64,000 nucleotides of DNA from Siderastrea radians (lineage: Eukaryota; Cnidaria; Anthozoa; Scleractinia; Rhizangiidae). Positions 40,536-48,550 of the stretch are shown piece by piece. The translations under genes were made by a program, and so were the position numbers. Each line of letters opens with the position of its first letter. Position 1 is the stretch's first letter. The notes under the pieces are model-generated. The model ran no database searches. It saw nothing but the letters and a program-made list of their open reading frames with translations, and was not told where the DNA came from. Location of the stretch: contig OZ024892.1 of the NCBI GenBank assembly GCA_964017195.1, forward strand, positions 9,966,866 through 10,030,865, in the 5' to 3' direction.

Positions 40536-42741
40536 TACAGCAAGCTAAGAGGAAAGTAGCTTAATATTCATAATAAAAAAAGAATCATGATACAATATTG
40601 GAAAAAAAGGGAAAAAATAAAATTTAACGAAAAGCAAAAAAACTTAAGCACAAAATTAGAACCAAGCACTCTTTGTAGTATACACGAAATGCTCCCAGAG
40701 CATCACTAGGAAGATATTTAGTGCGAGAACAAAACCAGAGTCAGTTTTGAGCGATTTTTCCAAGACACAAGGGGAAAATGTTAGAATAAGTGGCTCCAAT
40801 GTTTTTCAAGTTGCAGTCCATTTCCATCCCAGCCATCCACAAAGTCTCAAAAAACAGTAAATTAAGTTTAAACAAAACTGAACCATTATTTGCGGTAATC
40901 GTTTGATTCCAATTTTTCCCTGCGTTTCTGTTCAGTCCCTGCCATCATGTCGTTTCCTTAGACAAGAAACTGTCTTCCACACTGTCTCTCTCCACCCAGG
41001 TGTATAAATGGTTACCGGTGACATAGTGCTGGGGGGGGGGGGAGGGACTCGGAAACATTTTGGTGGGGGTGTGCCGCTGGGACTCTGAAACCCTTAACCT
41101 ATACCAAACCACTTTCAGGTCCTTTTTGCAACCCTATTCTAGCCTAGACGCCAAAAATCCCTACTCTGTCCCAGACTAGCTATTTTCCATCTAGCTGTCA
41201 GAAATATATCCACACAGTGCTTTAATAATTAATGGAAAACCATCTCTCGATCAACAGAGTTGTCACGATTTCATTTAGATTTTATATTTCCGGGTTTTTT
41301 AGACCCATTTTGGACTAAATATTTCACATCACCTATTAGTTTCCCAGTAATTGATACCCTATTCTAGACTAAAACTCCCTGATTTCTATACCCTATCCCA
41401 GACCAAACTGCTTGCATCTTGTGACGTGTTTTGCGTTTTTTCTTGTCGTTTTTTAATTTATTCTCAGAGCAAATCGTATGCGAAACAAATCCTTCGCCTT
41501 GTTAATCGCGTGGGTACTAACGTGGAAAACATTAAAGAGCTGCATGAACGACCAAGCGTGCTCAAGACCAGGTCCCTCTCTATGGTAATCGACCGTCAGG
41601 TTCCTTCAAAAATAGGAGACAAGGCCCTAGAGGACGAGGGCTCTAAAGTTACCCTTCCTTCCACCCAAGAGCTGATAGGAAGCGATGGTAAAGACAGGAA
41701 GTATCTTTCAAGCCAGGTTAGTCTTTTACATTTCTCTCAGTTTTGAGTGAAGTCGATGGCCACCTTTTGTAACAATGTATGTGGGCAGCCAACTGTGGTC
41801 ACGGCAAAAGAATAGCTAGTCTCCTGGAAAACTACGCACTAGTAGCCTTAAGTACTGGTCACAGCCTCATAGTTAGGCCCAAAAAGAATAAGTAATTAAC
41901 TGACTTCCCCAGCCTCCTCTTAACAGTCTTCACGTCGGCTTGTACCTAGGTGACATCAGCTGTTTTCTGAGATAGTCCTGTTAGTTAGCAAGTCTCTTTT
42001 TCACGACATATACCAAGAAATACTTAATGTATCGTCGTTAAAATTGATCAACACAGAGTTGAGTAGTTTCGTTATTTCAAATCGAATTTTTGGGCAAAAC
42101 CGTAGTGTGCATGTACTTTCGAGAGGCGTTAACGAAATTGCTTATTTTAAAAAGGTGCCTCAGGGGACTTATCATTGAGAATATAGACAACAAATAGTGT
42201 GGTCTTATCCGGCTAAGCGTGGCCACGTGACGATAAAAACAATCTAATTGGGTGTCAGATATTACATATGGAGGCATCAAACACAGTGCTTTGAGGTTTG
42301 ACAGGCCGTTGTGTAATTTTTGGCCATGAAGCGAGTTGCTTGCCGAGTAGTTTTAGTATTGCGATAAATGTAACTCATTGGAAAACATGTCGGTTAAACA
42401 AACGCGTTTCTGGTCAGCAGTTATGGGAAAGAAAGTTTGGCAAACACTCCATTTCAAACTTCAAATGCTTCATGACAAGACATGCCATGCATGTTTTTGC
42501 GTGACGTGGTCACGCTTCTATGAAGACGACGGCCGTAACCGTAATGGGTTTAAATTTTAAAATAGCTTTCAATTTTCTTCAACTTTTAAGTAGAACTTAG
42601 GAGTTTAATCCCTCTTAATTCTTTTCTAATATTTCAATATCAGCATTTTAGTATTTTAGTTAAATTTTCTCTTGTTATATTTTCACAGTGCCCTATTGAA
42701 AACCACCTTGCGTGATATAGGCCATCTGTATAAAGAATTGC

Positions 42742-42783
<42 letters not shown>

Positions 42784-45700
42784 ACCCAATGAACGTGAAA
42801 AATCAAAGAAAAATATTATTTGATCAATTTTCTTGTTTAGTCATTGTTTCTGTACTTTCCCTTAATCGTAGCTTGTAACATTCAATACCAATCCTTATAC
42901 TTGGGACAAGGCTGCTAGTAATATCAAATCCTCTGTTCTGGACTTTGAGTTGAAAGACGAAAGTGGCTATAAACTGAACGTCTCAAACCTCGTGCAAGAC
43001 GTGGAGCTCTTCATACCATTGTTACAGCAGCCAAAAGTGAAAGAACTCCAGGACTACTTCGTGAAACCAAGTGACAATGGAACAATGCAGTTTCACACGG
43101 TTGTATTCCCAGGACCAGAGTACGCCATCTCCATCAGGATTGTACCCTCCGCCAACAAGAACCTAAAGTTGTATGTACGATACGCGCAGAGACCTACTTT
43201 GGAAAATTTCACTTTCACTGCTTTTGTTCCCGACTACAGCTCATGTAATTATACTGTGACAAAAGGACACACTAATTGCAGCACTGATCCCTTCACGGTG
43301 ACCCTTTCCGCTGCTATCACTGGGCATACGGGACTTCACTATATTGGTATCGCATATGAAGTGCTTTACAATCACTCAAAGATCAATACCACAACGCCAG
43401 ATCAAGTGAAACGCGTCAGGCGTGGTTGCTCGCGCAATGGACGTCAGAAGAGATCTTGCGTCGGTGTCAAAGATCCCCCAACAACTCCTCCTCCAATTGT
43501 GCTTATAAAGCCGCCATACAACGCAAGCACGGACGTTAATTACACGTTGGCGGTGACCATGGCAACATGTCAGTATTGGAATGAGTCGGCAGAAGCATGG
43601 TCCACGGAGGGATGTAGGGTAAGGTGAACTTTTGATTACCAATAAAGCGATGATTACGGTGATCATTGACTCTATGAAGAATGAAAACACACAACACTGC
43701 TCCCTCCCCCGACTTAAAAGACCCCTCCCCTCCCCTCCTCCGCCCCCCCACACACAAACACGAGAAAGGTACTGGATCGCAGTTTGCTTAAAAGAAAGTG
43801 CACGAGAGATAAATCCTTCATCTCTATCTTTTAATATACATGAACAAACCTAGTAAAGTGAATTCAGCATTGGTGCTCAAATTATAAAAGCTAAAACTGT
43901 TGCCTGTGGCAGACATATTAATTTTTCTTTCCAATTCAACAAGGTGGGTCCTAAGTCAAGACCAGAAGCACTACAGTGTCTCTGTAATCACTTGTCTTCG
44001 TTTGGCGGGAACTTTCTGGTGGCTCCAAACCCAATCGACTTTGATTACGTGTTTAAACAGTTTCCCAACATTTTCGATTCTGGAAATGTGGTTGTCCTAG
44101 CAACCGTCTTGTCCATATTTGGTCTGTGGATTATTGGACTCCTTATCGCCAGACGAGCTGATAGGAAAGATGAATATAAGGTAAGTAATTGAGATGTTTT
44201 GTTACGTTTGTCATGAGCTTGAAAACGTCCTCACCACAGATGCCAGCCCCGTCCCTAGGCGTAACTCCTTTGTTGAGTGAGGTGCGCGGGGAGTTGTGGC
44301 CGACTAATTTTTCTCATTAAGCACTAGCCTGCGTAGCAAGCGTTTCCATAGGGCTTTCCGCAGGTTTGAAGCATTCTTCACTTTTAGAACGCGCGAAAAT
44401 TGGGGCGAGCGCAAAAAAGTGCGAGAAGGGGGAGGGTCCTCCCCCTTTCCGCTGCTTCCATCAGTGTTGCGCTCGCCCCAATTTTCGCGCCGTCGAAAAG
44501 CGAACGGGCGGGGAAACCTACGGAAGGCCCCACGGAAACGCTTGCTGCGCAGGCTAATTAAGCACACCAATCCTTAAACACCATGCCAACGTCGTTCCCA
44601 GGACTATTTCCCTTTTTTAAGAGGGAAAAAGTCCTGGGAACGAGGTTGACACCACGCCTCTGTTTTTCTAGCACTTTACCCCTTTAAGCCCCAGTAGTGA
44701 TCAGGATAAAACTTCTCCTCATCCTATCAGTGTATTATAACACATACGAGTCATGGGAATTAAGCAAATGAACACCTAAGATGAATTGTCTTGATGTTTA
44801 AACAAGTTCTCCCAATAAGTACTCAATAAAATCTGTGGAGACCAGTAAGGAGAATTTGAATAATGATGATGAGGCTTAAAGGGTTAAAAACGCTGTCGCC
44901 TGGCAAAGAGACAGTAAAACCTACTGCTTACTGAACGCCTTCATCACTGATTAGACTAAAGGAAGACGCGTGGCAAGCCAGGTGATATTTACTAGGTTCA
45001 TGCTTGGCTCACGTTCTGCTTACTGTCGTCTAATAATCTAATAATAATGTGAAAAGCTTAGACCTTCTTCCTTTATATTCCTCCTTGGCTACCGTTTTAT
45101 CAGAGCAATAACGTAAACTTCTAGTCTAAAGCCTGGTTCTCATATGCCGCCGAACTACCTGCGACATAGCCGCCGGTACTGCCTGGAATACTGTTCCGAT
45201 ATGAGAACATACGCCCGCTGGCAACAACAACCATCGTGGGCCTTTACGCCGGCAAGCCTGCGTAGTTGACTTGAGTTCAACTTCGCAGGCACGTCGGCGG
45301 TAAAGGCCTGCGATGGTTGTTGTTGCCGGCGACGTATGTTCTCATATCGGAACAGTATCTCATGCAGTACCGGCGGCCATGTCGCAGGTAGTTCGGCAGC
45401 ATATGAGAACCAGGCTTTAAACTTCTAGCCTAAAACGAGGAAGAGGCAAATGTTCTGGTGGGCGGGAGTGAAATGACCGGAAACAAAATGTCTACTTTCA
45501 AACAATTTTTTCGCCAACAATCGATTTTCTCAGACGATTTATTGTTACTGATTGTTGCCCAACAGTGATCCGGTCTCTGAGTAGTACATTTTTCATGGCA
45601 CCAATTGACACTCACATAGAGCCTCACTATAGATAGAAATGCTATTAAGACTCTTCTTTTCTTTGTGACAGGCAGTTGAAAATCTCCGTCTCCAAGTTGA

Positions 45701-48503
45701 AGGCGAACACCTGTTTGAGGTATCAGTGTATACTGGAATGTGGAGAGGTTCCGGGACATCAGCAAATGTAGCTATGATAGTGTACGGTGAGGAGACACGC
45801 AGCGAAACATTATATTTATTGGACAGATACAGCGACAAAAGGCTGTTCGCACGAGCCAGCATCAATAACTTTATCATTTCTCTGCCGGATAATTTGCGCT
45901 CTCCGATCATGATAAAAATTTGGCATGACAACTCGGGGAATAACCCCTCTTGGTACGTCAGTCAAGTTGTCATCAAGGACTTAGAGTCCGAAGAGAAATG
46001 GTACTTCCTTTGCAATCGATGGGTTGCAGTCGATAAAGAAGACGGCGAGTTAGAAGTCGACATACCACTCGCGAGTAAAAGTGACCTTTCAAGTATCAAG
46101 TATCAATTTTCCACGCGGGTGTCAAAGAGTTTAGGCGATGGCCATCTATGGCTTTCAGTAGCGACCAGGCCTCCGCACAGTCCGTTCACGCGTGCGCAGA
46201 GGCTGTCTTGCTGCGTCTGCGTATTGTTGTGCGCGATGCTTGCGGGGGCAATGTTTTACCAGTTTGGTGAAAAGCAGGAAGACACGGTCAGGTTTGGTCC
46301 TTTGCGGTTCAGTTTGAAGCAGCTCGCGATAGGCGCTCAGAGTGCGGTGGTCGTTGTACCTCTAAACCTGCTTATAGTAACTATATTTCGCAATATTAAG
46401 ATCTCTTACGGGAGTCAACAACAGTCTCGTTACGTACAAGATGAAGAGTCGGGTGATAACGTGGCAAATTCACAGAAAAACAAAAAGATCAAAACCCCTG
46501 GCTGTCTTCCTCATTTCTTTGTGTATATCGGATGGGCATTGTGCCTACTTTCCTCACTGGCAGCAGGAACCTTCATCATCTTCTACAGCGTTCAATGGGG
46601 AAAGGAAATATCCAGCCAATGGCTTACTTCCGCGTTGGTTTCCTTCTTCCAAGACATAGCGGTCATGCAGCCCATAAAAGTCGTCGCGGTAGCCTTGCTT
46701 CTCGCGTTGATCCTCAAAAAACCGCCGGAAGAAAAGACCGCCCAGTCAGCAAAAAATTCTACCTTGGACGCTAACAAAAACGTGAGCGTTGAAGCCCCTA
46801 AAGGAGACGAACTTGTCACAGCTCGCAAGACCAGAGAGAGCATCGTAGAAACCGTTAATACTCTTATGGAATTGATCTTTTTTGTGGTGTTCGTTATTTG
46901 CCTGTTTTTGGTGGTGTATGGAAATCGAGGATATAGTCGATACAGGCTAACTGCGAGTTTAGAGTACCTCCTCAAGGACTCTTTTGAAGAGGTAACATCC
47001 TGTTAATAAGTTTTGATGTTTTACCCTTTCGCTTTCAAGTTCAAAAACTGAAAAAATCCGCCAGATCTTATTCTACATAATATATAAAATCAAACCAAAA
47101 ATGTAGAGGAATGTAACCTATTTCTCACCTCACACAGGAGCCTCTTCGATCACAGTTTTGAGAAATGCTGCTATATAGCCTTCATTCGAATGGCTACAAT
47201 CACAGTTTGGTGATTCGATTTGAAAGTTTCAAACATATCTTTTGGAAGCTTAATGGCGAAAGTGCCTGAAGAGGTGACTGTATCCGTAAGCTGTAAAATT
47301 CACAAAAAGGTTACGACTTCGCGGAATTGCGATGTTTTTAAAAACGTTTACCCAAAAGGTCAAAACAGAGGACTCGCGAACATGTAGTTGTAAACTTCTT
47401 TATAACTTCGAAGCGTTCCCTCTAACTAGCTTAGATTTCACCAGGAAGTTTTACAAGTTACAATTAGACGCATTTTCAATTAGACGTCTAATTTAAACAT
47501 GAAGAAGAAGAAGTCTACGCTAGGTTGGACGAAACGCGTTCGAGTAATGAAGTTTTAAAACTGCAAGGTCATATGCTCACTTGGTTATTAACCCTCTAAA
47601 TCTTTACGCTGAGAAAACACTTAACTTAATTCTTGAATGAAGATAATTCTCTTTGTTAATTCTTTTTTAACCGAATTACTTAACGCAGATCCTTTAACGT
47701 TTCTTCTGTGACACGTGACAAAACGTATTTTTAAAATAACTTTCGGACGTTACGACATGAAACGGACCTTAAAACTACTTATGTCAAGATATGCCGGTAA
47801 ACCTTAAAATAAACCTTATACTCTTGCCTGTAAGGCGTCGTCTTCAATTTTTGTATAACTATAAACTAGTCGAGGTCGTTTTTTAGAGTGAGGTGACGGT
47901 TAAAAAGATTTCGATTTGTATGTCCACAGGTTGATTCTAAAGACGGCTTCTGGGAGTGGATCGAGGACGAGTTCATTCCAGGAGTCTACGACGCCACTTG
48001 GTATAATGACCAGCCATTTATAGCTCCAGAGGGGTACATCAGTACCAGAGAGGCATTCTTAGTGGGCATGCCCAGATTCAAGCAAGTCAGAGTCAAGGAG
48101 GGTAAGACATAGATCTAGAAAGAGACATTCATAAAATTAGACAGACCAATCAGTGATAAGGATTGGGACAGACTGGATTATACAGAAATGAGTGGACCGA
48201 TAAACAGACGGAAATAAGCAGACACACGGGTATATTGAAAGATAGACAGATGACTAACAGATAAACAGGGAGGTCAACCATAAGACGGACAGACAGACTG
48301 ACAGACTAACATACAGACTGACGGATAGAGAGACGTCAGACGCAGGCAAACAGACGGGCCTCAGTTGTTCAAAAGTTGGATAGCGCTGTCCACCGGATAA
48401 ATCACTACCCTGTGGATAAGTGTTAGGGAAACCAATTGCGTTATCCACTGGATAGAGATCTATTCGGTGGATAGCGCTATCCAACTTTTGAACAACTGGG
48501 GCC

Positions 48504-48550
<47 letters not shown>

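Noticed and set aside
43376..43757. Minus-strand frames overlapping exon 14
   Set aside because: Antisense shadows of a well-supported conserved exon.
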